64,000 nucleotides of DNA from contig NZ_LIXI01000001.1 in the NCBI RefSeq assembly GCF_001905595.1, positions 806,001 to 870,000 of the forward strand, in the 5' to 3' direction. A model generated the notes under the pieces. It saw only the letters and a program-made list of their open reading frames with translations. It did not search any database and was not told the DNA's origin. This DNA comes from Streptomyces sp. CB00316. GTDB lineage: Bacteria > Actinomycetota > Actinomycetes > Streptomycetales > Streptomycetaceae. Shown here in pieces: positions 8,474-16,423 of the stretch; positions within the stretch are counted from its first letter, which is position 1, and every line of letters starts with the position of its first letter. Both the position numbers and the translations under genes were made by a program.

Positions 8474-8842
8474 GCCTTCAGCGGCATGTACAAGAAGGGC
8501 GATGAGCTGGACGCCCTGAACGCCGCCGTCTCGCTCGACAAGGACGCCACGCCGCCCCCGGACGGCTCGACGGGCGGTCCGTCGGGCGGCTCCGTTTCCA
8601 CGGGCGGCTCGGGCTCCACCGGCGGTTCCACCGCGGGCGGCTCCTCCACCGGTGGCGGCGCGGTAGGCGGTTGGACCACCGGCGGCTCCACCACCGGCGG
8701 TTCGGTCGGCGGCTCCGGCGCCCTGGCCGCCACCGGCTCCGACGTCCCGACGGGCGCGCTGATCGGCGCCTCCGGCCTTGTCGTGGCGGCCGGTGCCGGC
8801 CTCGTGGTCGCGGCGCGCCGTCGCCGTGAGGCCACCGTCTGA
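8474..8842 (+). pseudogene. C-terminal remnant of a sortase-anchored surface protein (possibly HtaA-type heme binder)
   Basis: The frame reads TAFSGMYKKGDELDALN, then a long Gly/Ser/Thr-rich wall-spanning stretch. It ends with LAATGSDVPTGAL, a hydrophobic helix and RRRREATV, a classic sortase signal of LAxTG, membrane segment and positive tail. There is no signal peptide. An ATG at 8486 could make a 118-residue product, but it could not be exported. The opening segment resembles the end of HtaA heme-binding domains, which would fit the heme oxygenase gene 1 kb away; that identity is an inference. The upstream part has been replaced by the PKS fragment. Confidence 0.6.
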
Positions 8843-8909
8843 TCGACTCCGCACCACCCGCGGGGCCGTGCCTGCCGGTGCGGCCCCGCGGTCGTTCCCC
8901 GCGTGATGC

Positions 8910-8915
8910 TTGAAT
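8910..8915 (+). promoter_or_regulatory. -10 box of probable leaderless promoter for the PhzF-like gene
   Basis: TTGAAT ends 6 nt before the GTG at 8922, and there is no ribosome-binding site. This decides the start at 8922 over an in-frame TTG at 8910. Confidence 0.4.
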
Positions 8916-8921
8916 GCGCAC

Positions 8922-9593
8922 GTGAACCACTACGACGTACCCCGGGGCATCGACGTCCTGCGGGTGTTCTGCGGACCCGACGGACGCCACGGCAACGCCC
9001 TCGGCGTCGTACGCGACGGACGCAGCCACCCCGACGAGGCATCCCGGCAGGAGCTGGCCCGACAACTGGGCTTCAGCGAGACCGTGTTCGTCGACGACCC
9101 GGAGCGCGGCCGGGTGGACATCCACACCCCCGGCCTCCGGCTGCCGTTCGCCGGGCACCCGCTGGTCGGCGCCGCCTGGCTGCTGGACCTGGAGGTCCTG
9201 GAACTGGCCGTCGGGGACGTGTTCGCCCGCCAGGACGGGGAGTTCACCTGGATCACCGCCCGCCCGGAGTGGGCCCCGCCGCGCACGTTCCAGCAGTACG
9301 CCACTGCGGACGAGGTGGAGGCGCTCCCGGGACCGCCTCCCGGGGAGGGCTGGCTCTACGCCTGGGCCTGGGAGGACGAGGCCGCCGGGCGCGTGCGCGC
9401 GCGGGCCTTCCCGAGGCGCGGGGAGGGCACCGTCGAGGACGAGGCGACGGGCGCGGCGGCCCTGCTGCTCAGCGCACACCTCGGCCGGGCCCTGAACATC
9501 ACACAAGGACGCGGCTCCCAGATCCTCACAGCACCCGCGCCGGACGGCACGGTGGAGGTAGGGGGCCGCGTCCTGATGGCCGCCCGGGGCTGA
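8922..9593 (+). CDS. PhzF-family isomerase/epimerase-like protein
   Basis: A 223-residue protein of the PhzF (phenazine biosynthesis-like) family, shorter than the usual 260-300 residues. It keeps the N-terminal segment GRHGNALGVV, the catalytic-glutamate motif LGFSETVFV and the FAGHPLVGAAWLL motif of the first half. The second half carries EDEATGAAALLLSAHLG and a GRGSQI turn. The family has a double hot-dog-like fold and catalyses proton shifts on small acids; most members, including this one, have no known substrate. No phenazine genes are nearby. It converges on the heme oxygenase gene. Confidence 0.85.
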   Translation: MNHYDVPRGIDVLRVFCGPDGRHGNALGVVRDGRSHPDEASRQELARQLGFSETVFVDDPERGRVDIHTPGLRLPFAGHPLVGAAWLLDLEVLELAVGDVFARQDGEFTWITARPEWAPPRTFQQYATADEVEALPGPPPGEGWLYAWAWEDEAAGRVRARAFPRRGEGTVEDEATGAAALLLSAHLGRALNITQGRGSQILTAPAPDGTVEVGGRVLMAARG

Positions 9594-9625
9594 CCCCTGG
9601 ACGGCCGCACGCTGTAGGGCAGGGG

Positions 9626-10291
9626 CTACGCGCTGAGCGGGAACACCTCGCCCAGCTCCCGGAAGACCGCGGTGTTGAGCGCGAAGGCGCGCTTGCACTC
9701 CTCGACGATCCGCTGCTTCTCCAGGTCGTCGGCGTTCACCGCGTCCAGCAGCTCGCGGTAGGCCCGCTTGAAGGCGGCCGGGTTGGTGATCTCCTCGAAG
9801 ACGTAGAACCGCACGCCGTCGCCCTTGCGCTCGAAGCCCCAGGCCTTCTCCGCCCTGTCGCGGATGATCTGGCCGCCCGAGAGGTCGCCGAGGTAACGGG
9901 TGTAGTGGTGCGCTATGTAACCGGCGGGCCAGGTGCGCGCGCACTCGGTCACCCGGGCGGCGTACGCGGCGGTCGCCGGCAGCGGCTCCAGGCCGTCGCG
10001 CCAGTTCTCCCCGCGCAGGTGCGCCAGGTCGCGCTCCAGCTCGGTGGAGCGCATCAGCTCGGGCTGGATGAAGGGCCCGGCGACCGGGTCGTTCCGCAAG
10101 GCCTCCGCGCCCTCCTCCAGCGCCCGGTAGACGAACCACAGCTGCTCGGTGTAGCGCGTGTACGCGTCGACACCCAGCCGCCCGCCGAGCAGGTCGCCCA
10201 TGAAGGTCGAGGTCTCGGCCTCGGTGTGCTGTTCGTGCGACGCGGTGCGGATGAGAGTCGAGAAGGGGGTGGCGGTGGCGGTTGCGTCCAA
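9626..10291 (-). CDS. biliverdin-producing heme oxygenase
   Basis: A 221-residue cytosolic heme oxygenase that opens the heme ring to biliverdin, CO and free iron, using electrons from a reductase. The proximal-ligand region ASHEQHTEAETSTFM is near residue 20, and the distal-helix signature YTRYLGDLSGGQ is near residue 140. Both match HmuO/HO-1 proteins, as does the length. A palindromic iron box lies about 100 bp upstream, so transcription is probably turned on by iron starvation through a DtxR/IdeR-type repressor. The nearby surface-protein remnant suggests that a heme uptake locus once stood here. Confidence 0.93.
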   Translation of the reverse strand: MDATATATPFSTLIRTASHEQHTEAETSTFMGDLLGGRLGVDAYTRYTEQLWFVYRALEEGAEALRNDPVAGPFIQPELMRSTELERDLAHLRGENWRDGLEPLPATAAYAARVTECARTWPAGYIAHHYTRYLGDLSGGQIIRDRAEKAWGFERKGDGVRFYVFEEITNPAAFKRAYRELLDAVNADDLEKQRIVEECKRAFALNTAVFRELGEVFPLSA

Positions 10292-10390
10292 GGCGGGCCT
10301 CCGGGGACCGAGGGGGACGGGAAGTCCGGAAACGGACGGAAGTCGGCAGGCGACCGCCGCGACGGCGCGTGCCGGTATGCCGATCCTCCT

Positions 10391-10408
10391 ACTTAGGTTT
10401 ACCTAAGT
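10391..10408. promoter_or_regulatory. iron box (DmdR/IdeR-type operator) upstream of heme oxygenase
   Basis: ACTTAGGT-TT-ACCTAAGT is a perfect 18-bp palindrome containing TTAGG...CCTAA, the half-sites of actinobacterial iron boxes. In the DtxR/IdeR consensus, half-sites also occur at this 4-bp spacing. It lies 100-117 bp ahead of the heme oxygenase start and downstream of the map stop, so heme oxygenase is the natural target. The site was read by eye and not scored with a matrix. Confidence 0.7.
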
Positions 10409-10485
10409 CAATTGGTTCCCGACTGCTTGTCGGTAAAAATACGCCCTGAGGGCCCGCGGTGGGCGGTCAAGGGATTTTCGGGTGA

Positions 10486-11343
10486 TTACGGCAGGGTGAG
10501 GATCTCCGCACCGGTCTCCGTGACCACCAGCGTGTGCTCGAACTGCGCGGTCCGCTTGCGGTCCTTCGTCACCACGGTCCAGCCGTCCTCCCACATGTCG
10601 TACTCGTGGGTGCCCAGCGTCAGCATCGGCTCGATGGTGAACGTCATTCCGGGCTGCATCACGGTGGTCGCGTGCGGGCTGTCGTAGTGCGGAATGATCA
10701 GACCGGAGTGGAACGAGGAGTTGATCCCGTGCCCGGTGAAGTCGCGCACCACCCCGTACCCGAACCGCTTCGCGTACGACTCGATGACCCGGCCGATGAC
10801 GTTGATCTGGCGCCCCGGCCGGACCGCCTTGATGGCCCGGTTCAGCGACTCCCGGGTGCGCTCGACGAGCAGCCGCGACTCCTCGTCCACGTCACCGCAG
10901 AGGTAGGTGGCGTTGTTGTCGCCGTGCACCCCGTTGATGTACGCGGTGACATCCAGGTTCACGATGTCTCCGTCGCGCAGCACGGTGGAGTCGGGGATGC
11001 CGTGGCAGATGACCTCGTTGAGCGAGCTGCACAGCGACTTCGGGAAGCCCCGGTAGCCGAGGGTGGAGGGGTACGCGCCGTGGTCGATCATGAACTCGTG
11101 CGCGACCCGGTCCAGCTCGTCCGTGGTCACGCCCGGGGCGATGTGCTTGGCGGCCTCCTCCATCGCCTGCGCGGCGATGCGGCCCGCGATCCGCATCCGC
11201 TCCACGGTGTCGGCGTCCTGGATTTCCGGGCCGGTGTACGGCGCCGGGGCCGGCTTCCCCACGTACTCGGGGCGCCGGATGTTTCCGGGTACGGAACGGA
11301 CGGGAGTGATCTCCCCTGGTACGAGAAGCGACTGGCCAGACAT
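10486..11343 (-). CDS. map: methionine aminopeptidase, type I
   Basis: A 285-residue cytosolic enzyme that removes the initiator methionine from nascent proteins. The metal-binding residues are visible in order: Asp in GDIVNLDVT, Asp in [10 protein letters not shown], His in DFTGHGI, Glu in FTIEPML and Glu in AQFEHT. The N-terminal extension (about 40 residues, [14 protein letters not shown]) is typical of the actinobacterial long form. ATG 11343 is chosen because a TAGACT -10 box lies 7 nt upstream; the frame is open further, but the extension is not conserved-looking. Confidence 0.95.
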   Translation of the reverse strand: MSGQSLLVPGEITPVRSVPGNIRRPEYVGKPAPAPYTGPEIQDADTVERMRIAGRIAAQAMEEAAKHIAPGVTTDELDRVAHEFMIDHGAYPSTLGYRGFPKSLCSSLNEVICHGIPDSTVLRDGDIVNLDVTAYINGVHGDNNATYLCGDVDEESRLLVERTRESLNRAIKAVRPGRQINVIGRVIESYAKRFGYGVVRDFTGHGINSSFHSGLIIPHYDSPHATTVMQPGMTFTIEPMLTLGTHEYDMWEDGWTVVTKDRKRTAQFEHTLVVTETGAEILTLP

Positions 11344-11350
11344 GCCAGCG

Positions 11351-11356
11351 AGTCTA
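11351..11356 (-). promoter_or_regulatory. -10 box of probable leaderless promoter for map
   Basis: On the minus strand TAGACT lies 7 nt before the map ATG at 11343, with no ribosome site in between. Confidence 0.45.
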
Positions 11357-11401
11357 ACCAGCGCCCCCGGGGCACCATGGCAGGGAGGAAAGGAGCCGTC
11401 G

Positions 11402-11632
11402 ATGGCCCTGTTCAAGAAGCGCACGGTCGGCAAACCGGGCGAATGGTACTACTGCCTGGAGCACAAGAAGGTCGAGGAGGGCCCGGAGTGCCCTGCCCAG
11501 AACCGGTTCGGCCCCTACACCTCCCGCGAGGCGGCCCAGCACGCGATGGACACGGCCCGCGACCGGAACCTGGAATGGGACACGGACCCCAAGTGGCACG
11601 ACGGGGACCGTGCCACCCCGCCCGGCGACTGA
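11402..11632 (+). CDS. conserved small soluble protein
   Basis: A 76-residue protein, [18 protein letters not shown] at its start, with a strong GGAAAGGAG ribosome site 7 nt before the ATG. It is hydrophilic and contains two Cys and many aromatic residues. [21 protein letters not shown] segment looks like a SPOR-like or bacterial-conserved small helix-strand unit. I know similar small proteins in Streptomyces without a function. It is divergent from map. Confidence 0.75.
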   Translation: MALFKKRTVGKPGEWYYCLEHKKVEEGPECPAQNRFGPYTSREAAQHAMDTARDRNLEWDTDPKWHDGDRATPPGD

Positions 11633-11639
11633 GCAGATC

Positions 11640-11728
11640 CTTCAGCCTCGCCGGCGCGCGAGGCGGCGCCCTCCAGCCCGTCCGGCGCTTCAGGACGTCT
11701 TTCCAGCCCTTCCGGCGTTCGAGGAGCG
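11640..11728. repeat. cluster of three Streptomyces intergenic CCAGCCCGTCCGGCG-type repeats
   Basis: Three imperfect copies follow one another: about 11640-11666 (TTCAGCCTCGCCGGCGCGCG), 11671-11697 (CTCCAGCCCGTCCGGCGCTT) and 11701-11727 (TTCCAGCCCTTCCGGCGTTC). Each copy ends GAGG-, CAGGAC- or GAGGAG-like. The same unit recurs at 25872 and 25954 in this window. Such units are short dispersed repeats between Streptomyces genes and are not insertion sequences; their function is unknown. Confidence 0.65.
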
Positions 11729-11750
11729 GGGTACGGGGCGGAGCCCCGGA

Positions 11751-11774
11751 GGCCCGGGCCACCCGGCCCGGGCC
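11751..11774. terminator. hairpin terminator between convergent genes
   Basis: GGCCCGGGCC occurs twice (11751-11760 and 11765-11774) around a 4-nt loop, giving a 10-bp GC stem. A smaller GGGGC-GGA-GCCCC hairpin precedes it. The element sits just past the stop of the MFS gene on the minus strand and downstream of the small protein on the plus strand. Confidence 0.7.
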
Positions 11775-11779
11775 CCGCC

Positions 11780-13075
11780 TCACCCCGCCCCCGCCCCCCG
11801 CCTCCGCACCGCGTCCTCATCCGTCTCCGAGTCGTACCGGACCAGCTTCGGCAGCGCCGCCGTCAGCAGCACGACCGACGCCACGCACGCCACCCCGCCC
11901 GTCCAGATCGCCGACCGGGTCCCGGTCCACCCCGCCATCGCCCCGGCCCGCACCTGCCCCAGCTGCGGCCCCACGCTGTACGAGAGCACCTCGATGCCCG
12001 CCAGCCGGCCCCGCAGCTCCTGAGGAATCGTCTGGTTCCAGATGGTCGAGCGCCCCAGCCCGCTCAGCATGTCGCCCGCCCCCGCCACGCCCAGGCAGAC
12101 CAGCACCACCCACACGTTGGAGAACGAGCCCGCAGCGGCGATCGCCAGCCCCCAGACCGCCGCCCCGAACACCACGAACAGCCCGTGCCGCCGCACCCGG
12201 GACGTCCAGCCGCTCGTCAGTCCCAGCGCCAGCGAGCCCACCGAGCCCGCCGCGTACATCAGCCCCAGCGACCACTCCGCGTCCAGCTCGTCCGCCAGGA
12301 ACGGGAAGATGGTGTTCGGGAAGGCGAAGAACATCGCCGCCAGGTCGATCGCGTACGTCCCCAGCAGCACCGGCCGGCTCCAGGCGTACCGGGCCCCCTC
12401 CACGATGCCGCGCAGCGACGGCTTCGCCGCGTCCCCGGCGGGCGGCGCGGGGGAGAGCCGCAGGCAGAGCAGGACCGAGGCGGCGAACGTGCACACCGTC
12501 ACCGCGTACGCCGTGCCGTGACCGGCGTACGCCACCACCAGACCGGCCAGCGCCGGGCCCGCGATCGCCCCGATCTGCCAGCGCAGCGAGTTCAGGGCGG
12601 CCGCCGCCGTCTGCTGGGCGTGCGGCACGATCCGGGCCATCAGGGAGTCCAGCGCGGGCCGCTGGAGCCCGGCCAGTGCGGCTACCCCGCCGGCCACCAC
12701 GTACAGCGGCCACAGCAGCGGCTCCGGGAGCAGCGCGTTCACCAGCAGGATCGCGGCGAGCACGCCGAGCCCCGCCTCGGTGAGCAGGATGACCCGGCGC
12801 CGGTCCACGGCGTCCGCGAGCGCCCCGCCGTACAGCCCGAAGACCACCAGCGGCACCAGCTCCACCGCCCCCATCGCCCCGACCGCGAGCGGTGAGCCGG
12901 TGAGGTGCTTGATCTGGAGCGGCAGCGCGATGAGAGCCATGAAGCTGCCGAAGTACGTGATCAGTCCCTGGATCCAGAGCAGCCGGAAGTCGGGCGAGGA
13001 ACGCCACGGCGAGAGGTCCGGCAGCAGGGCGCGGAGCCGCGACGGGGGAGGGGAGGCAGGGGGCGCTTCGGTCAC
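11780..13075 (-). CDS. MFS transporter (EntS-like group)
   Basis: A 431-residue permease with about 12 hydrophobic segments, resembling the MFS_3/EntS group that exports siderophores, drugs or other metabolites. Recognisable parts are FRLLWIQGLITYFGSFM at segment 1, LYGGALADAVDRRRVILLTE as motif A near residues 80-100, and LRWQIGAIAGPALAGLVV at segment 5. The basic C-terminus is soluble. The GTG start at 13075 has no strong ribosome site. It is divergent from the F420 reductase gene. The substrate is not deducible. Confidence 0.8.
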   Translation of the reverse strand: MTEAPPASPPPSRLRALLPDLSPWRSSPDFRLLWIQGLITYFGSFMALIALPLQIKHLTGSPLAVGAMGAVELVPLVVFGLYGGALADAVDRRRVILLTEAGLGVLAAILLVNALLPEPLLWPLYVVAGGVAALAGLQRPALDSLMARIVPHAQQTAAAALNSLRWQIGAIAGPALAGLVVAYAGHGTAYAVTVCTFAASVLLCLRLSPAPPAGDAAKPSLRGIVEGARYAWSRPVLLGTYAIDLAAMFFAFPNTIFPFLADELDAEWSLGLMYAAGSVGSLALGLTSGWTSRVRRHGLFVVFGAAVWGLAIAAAGSFSNVWVVLVCLGVAGAGDMLSGLGRSTIWNQTIPQELRGRLAGIEVLSYSVGPQLGQVRAGAMAGWTGTRSAIWTGGVACVASVVLLTAALPKLVRYDSETDEDAVRRRGAGAG

Positions 13076-13172
13076 GAGGGGCCATGATCGGTACTGCGGG
13101 CCGCTCCGGGCAAACCGATTTCCCCGCCGGCCGTACCGTGGGGGAGATCGGGCCTCCGGGCGGGATTCCTGG

Positions 13173-13191
13173 CCCTACCTGGCAGTAGGGT
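13173..13191 (+). promoter_or_regulatory. leaderless promoter with overlapping inverted repeat for npdG
   Basis: TAGGGT (13186-13191) ends 6 nt before the ATG at 13198. It is half of a CCCTAC-N6-GTAGGG inverted repeat (13173-13190), so a dimeric repressor could block the -10 box. Confidence 0.45.
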
Positions 13192-13197
13192 CGGCCC

Positions 13198-13908
13198 ATG
13201 ACCACACAGGACAACGGCAGCGCGCCCAAGCCCCCCGCCAAGGACCCCTGGGACCTCCCCGACGTCTCCGCCCTGAGCGTCGGCGTACTCGGCGGGACCG
13301 GCCCACAGGGGCGCGGCCTCGCCTACCGGCTCGCCCGCGCCGGACAGCGGGTCACCCTCGGCTCCCGGGACGCCGGACGCGCCGCCGATGCGGCCGCCGA
13401 GCTCGGGCACGGCATCGAGGGCACGGACAACGCGGAATGCGCCCGGCGCAGCGACATCGTGATCGTCGCCGTGCCGTGGGACGGCCACGCCAAGACCCTG
13501 GAGTCCCTGCGCGAGGAACTGGCGGGCAAGCTCGTCATCGACTGCGTCAACCCGCTCGGCTTCGACAAGAAGGGCGCCTACGCCCTCAAGCCGGAGGAGG
13601 GCAGCGCCGCCGAGCAGGCCGCCGCCCTGCTGCCGGACTCCCGGGTCACCGCCGCCTTCCACCACCTCTCGGCGGTGCTGCTCCAGGACGAGTCCATCGA
13701 GGAGATCGACACCGACGTCCTGGTCCTGGGCGAGGCGCGGGCCGACACGGACATCGTGCAGGCGCTGGCGGGCCGCATCCCCGGGATGCGCGGCATCTTC
13801 GCGGGCCGGCTGCGCAACGCCCACCAGGTCGAGTCGCTGGTGGCGAACCTGATCTCGGTCAACCGCCGCTACAAGGCCCACGCCGGACTGCGCACCACCG
13901 ACGTCTGA
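13198..13908 (+). CDS. npdG: F420-dependent NADP reductase
   Basis: A 236-residue cytosolic enzyme that moves hydride between coenzyme F420 and NADP. The N-terminal Rossmann motif is SVGVLGGTGPQGRGLAYRLA (about residues 28-47), followed by the NADP-phosphate-binding LGSRDAGRA. Further family segments are IVIVAVPWDGH, VIDCVNPLGF, VTAAFHHLSA and the C-terminal LVANLISVNRRYKAHAGLR. Length and order fit FNO/NpdG. It probably supplies reduced F420 for F420-dependent enzymes elsewhere in the genome. Confidence 0.9.
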   Translation: MTTQDNGSAPKPPAKDPWDLPDVSALSVGVLGGTGPQGRGLAYRLARAGQRVTLGSRDAGRAADAAAELGHGIEGTDNAECARRSDIVIVAVPWDGHAKTLESLREELAGKLVIDCVNPLGFDKKGAYALKPEEGSAAEQAAALLPDSRVTAAFHHLSAVLLQDESIEEIDTDVLVLGEARADTDIVQALAGRIPGMRGIFAGRLRNAHQVESLVANLISVNRRYKAHAGLRTTDV

Positions 13909-14013
13909 CCCGTCCCCTCCCCGATCCGAGGGCCCGGGCCCGAGGCGGGGCACAACGGGGCATGGGGGACACTGGACGGGACCGCGACCGTTCCCCGACA
14001 GGAGCCGCCCCCC

Positions 14014-14196
14014 ATGCCCCGCCTCGCTCTCTACGCCCTCGTCGTCTGCGTCCTCGCCGTCACGGCGGCCGTGGTCTCCTTCGTCCAGGGCAGCCTGCTC
14101 GGGATCATCTGGGTGCTGATCGCGGGGCTCTCGTCGAACATGGTGTGGTTCTACGTGCGCAAGCAGCGCATGGAGGCGGCTGCCGACGCCCGCTGA
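14014..14196 (+). CDS. small two-helix membrane protein
   Basis: A 60-residue protein with two hydrophobic helices (about residues 3-24 and 28-47) joined by a short turn, ending with basic residues and a short charged tail (RKQRMEAAADAR). An AGGAG-like site lies 8-9 nt before the ATG. I do not recognise the family. Its basic ends suggest that both termini are cytoplasmic. Confidence 0.6.
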   Translation: MPRLALYALVVCVLAVTAAVVSFVQGSLLGIIWVLIAGLSSNMVWFYVRKQRMEAAADAR

Positions 14197-14356
14197 TCCT
14201 CCCCGCCGCACTTCCCCGTCACACCCCTCGTGGGCCCTGGGCCGTTCGGGTCGAGGGCCCGCCCTCGCGGGCGCGCCCCGAAGCCCGGACACCGCCCGGG
14301 GCCGACCATGTGACGGCCTCGCCACGGCCGTGCCGAGGCCGACGAGGGAGGACCGC

Positions 14357-15454
14357 GTGGCAGACGCGAGGGACGACGGGTACGGATCCGGATCGACCGC
14401 ACGGAGGGGCGACGGGGACCGGGGCATCCTGGGGGAGGTGCGCGACGCCGTCTCCACCCGGTCCGCGCTCGTCATGCTCGGGGTGCTCCTGCTCCAACTG
14501 GGCTTCGCGCTCTCCTACATGGGCGCCTTCCACGCACCCGAGCCGCGCCAGGTCCCGATCACGCTGGTCGCCCCGCCCGCCGTCGAACGCGACCTGGTGG
14601 CCCGGCTCGACGCGCTCCCCGGCGACCCCCTCCACGTCACCCCCGTCGCGACCCGCGCCGAGGCACGGGCGCGGCTGCTGGACCGGCGCACCGACGCCGC
14701 CCTCGTCGTGGACCCGGCCGGCCGCACCGACACCCTGCTCGTCGCCTCGGCGGGCGGCCCGTCGGCCTCCACGGCGGCCACGGAGATCCTCCAGGAGGTC
14801 GCGCGGGCGCAGAACCGCACGATCGTCGTGACCGACCTCCGCGCGCCCTCGGCAGGCGACTCGCGGGGCCTGTCGTCCTTCTACCTCGTCCTCAGCTGGA
14901 CCATCGGCGGCTACCTCGCCGCCTCGGCCCTGAACATGGCGGCCGGCTCCAAGAAGCCCACCCTGCGCCGCACCCTGGTCCGGCTGACGGCGATGCTCCC
15001 GTACGGCTTCGTCTCGGGCATCGGCGGCGCGATCATCGTGGGCCCGGTGCTGGACTGCCTGCCGGGCGCCTTCTGGGAGCTGGTCGGCATCGGGACCCTG
15101 GTGGTCTTCGCCTCCGGCGCCGTGGGCGTCGCCCTCCAGTCGGTGGCGGGGACGGTCGGCCTGGGCCTCACCATCCTGATCTTCACGATCCTGGGCAACC
15201 CCAGCTCCGGCGGCGTGTACCCGTCCTCGCTGCTGCCGCCGTTCTGGAGCGCGATCGGCCAGGCGCTGCCTCCGGGGGCCGGTACGACGGTGGTCCGCAA
15301 CACCGTCTACTTCGACGGCAACGCCACCACCGGCGCCCTGTGGATCCTCGGCGCCTGGGCCTTCGGCGGGGTCGTCGTGGCGATCCTCGCCGCCGCCCTG
15401 CGCGACGGGCGGCGGCGGGGCCCCCGCCCGAAGCGCGTGACCGCCCCGGTGTGA
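14357..15454 (+). CDS. ABC-2/DUF3533-like membrane protein
   Basis: A 365-residue membrane protein. One helix near residues 31-50 is followed by an extracytoplasmic domain (about 55-165), then five or six helices (LVLSWTIGGYLAAS, MLPYGFVSGIGGAIIV, LVVFASGAVGVALQSV, TILIFTILGNPSSGGVYP and a last one). This one-plus-five layout and the GNPSSGGVYP loop match YhgE/Pip- or DUF3533-type membrane proteins related to ABC-2 permeases. No ATPase gene is adjacent. GTG 14357 has a GGAGG ribosome site 7 nt upstream and is preferred to the open extension to 14330. Confidence 0.7.
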   Translation: MADARDDGYGSGSTARRGDGDRGILGEVRDAVSTRSALVMLGVLLLQLGFALSYMGAFHAPEPRQVPITLVAPPAVERDLVARLDALPGDPLHVTPVATRAEARARLLDRRTDAALVVDPAGRTDTLLVASAGGPSASTAATEILQEVARAQNRTIVVTDLRAPSAGDSRGLSSFYLVLSWTIGGYLAASALNMAAGSKKPTLRRTLVRLTAMLPYGFVSGIGGAIIVGPVLDCLPGAFWELVGIGTLVVFASGAVGVALQSVAGTVGLGLTILIFTILGNPSSGGVYPSSLLPPFWSAIGQALPPGAGTTVVRNTVYFDGNATTGALWILGAWAFGGVVVAILAAALRDGRRRGPRPKRVTAPV

Positions 15455-15468
15455 GGACGGCCGCGCGC

Positions 15469-16275
15469 TCACCCCACCGCGCACACCGGGTTCTGCTCGC
15501 CGAAGAACGCCTTCCAGAAGCGGTAGAGGTCGTACCCGCAGTACCGCTGGAGGTCATCGACGCCCAGGACGCCCAGCAACGCGTCGATCCCGTCGAAGAA
15601 CACGATGTTCACCCCGGGGATCCACAGGACCGCGAAGACCGCGATGAGCCCGAACGGCGCGATCGGCTCGACCTGGCGCCGGATCCTGTACGGCAGCCAG
15701 GGCTCGATCACCCCGTAGCCGTCCAGCCCCGGGATCGGCAGGGAGTTCAGGATGGCCGCCGTCACCTGGAGCATCGCCAGGAACGCCAGCGCGTACCGGA
15801 AGGCGACCGGGACCCCGTCCAGCGCGTCCAGCCAGAACGGGGCCGTACAGACGATGGCGAACGCCACGTTCGTCAGCGGGCCCGCCGCGGAGATCAGACT
15901 GTGCTTCCACCGCCCGTGGATCCGGGCCCGCTCGATGTAGACGGCACCGCCGGGCAGGCCGATCCCGCCCATGACGACGAAGAGGACGGGCAGCACGATG
16001 CTGAGCAAGGCGTGCGTATAGGCAAGCGGATTGAGCGTCAGATACCCTTTCGCGCCGATCGATGTATCACCACTGTGCAGTGCGGTGCGGGCGTGGGCGT
16101 ACTCGTGGAGGCAGAGCGAGACGACCCACGCCCCGGTGACGAAAAGGAAGACCGCGAATCCTGTGGCGCCCCCGAAGCCGGCCCACACGGCCCAGCCCGC
16201 GACGGCGGTGACGGCGGCGATCCCGAGGAAGACCGGGCTGATCCTCCGGTCCGCGCGGGTGGCTGCGGTGGTCAT
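15469..16275 (-). CDS. M50-family (site-2-protease-like) membrane metalloprotease
   Basis: A 268-residue membrane protein with about six helices. The zinc motif HEYAH is at residues 57-61 inside the second helix, and the third-ligand region IPGLDGYGVIEP lies near residue 175. Family members cleave substrates within or next to the membrane, but the bacterial branch without a PDZ domain has few known targets. ATG 16275 is chosen because AGGAG lies 10 nt upstream and the next residues (MTTAATRADRRISP) fit a short cytoplasmic lead. Its stop is 14 bp from that of the convergent DUF3533-like gene. Confidence 0.82.
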   Translation of the reverse strand: MTTAATRADRRISPVFLGIAAVTAVAGWAVWAGFGGATGFAVFLFVTGAWVVSLCLHEYAHARTALHSGDTSIGAKGYLTLNPLAYTHALLSIVLPVLFVVMGGIGLPGGAVYIERARIHGRWKHSLISAAGPLTNVAFAIVCTAPFWLDALDGVPVAFRYALAFLAMLQVTAAILNSLPIPGLDGYGVIEPWLPYRIRRQVEPIAPFGLIAVFAVLWIPGVNIVFFDGIDALLGVLGVDDLQRYCGYDLYRFWKAFFGEQNPVCAVG

Positions 16276-16411
16276 CGGCACACAACTCCTGGTGCTGGGG
16301 TGGAACGGCGGCGACATCGTACGTACGCCGACACGTCCGCCGACACGGCGGGAACGACGAGGACCCGGGCAGGAGTTCCCCCCGGTCAACACCGTGACCG
16401 CGTCCGTCGCG

Positions 16412-16417
16412 GACAAT
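16412..16417 (+). promoter_or_regulatory. -10 box of probable leaderless promoter for the SARP regulator
   Basis: GACAAT ends 6 nt before the GTG at 16424, which has no ribosome site. Two CCGACAC heptamers 12 bp apart (16328 and 16340) lie upstream and resemble the heptamers ahead of the ABC operon at 21737. Confidence 0.4.
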
Positions 16418-16423
16418 GGGCCC

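Noticed and set aside
8922..9593. PhzF-like gene considered as part of a phenazine pathway
   Set aside because: No other phz genes are present and most PhzF-family proteins are unrelated to phenazines.
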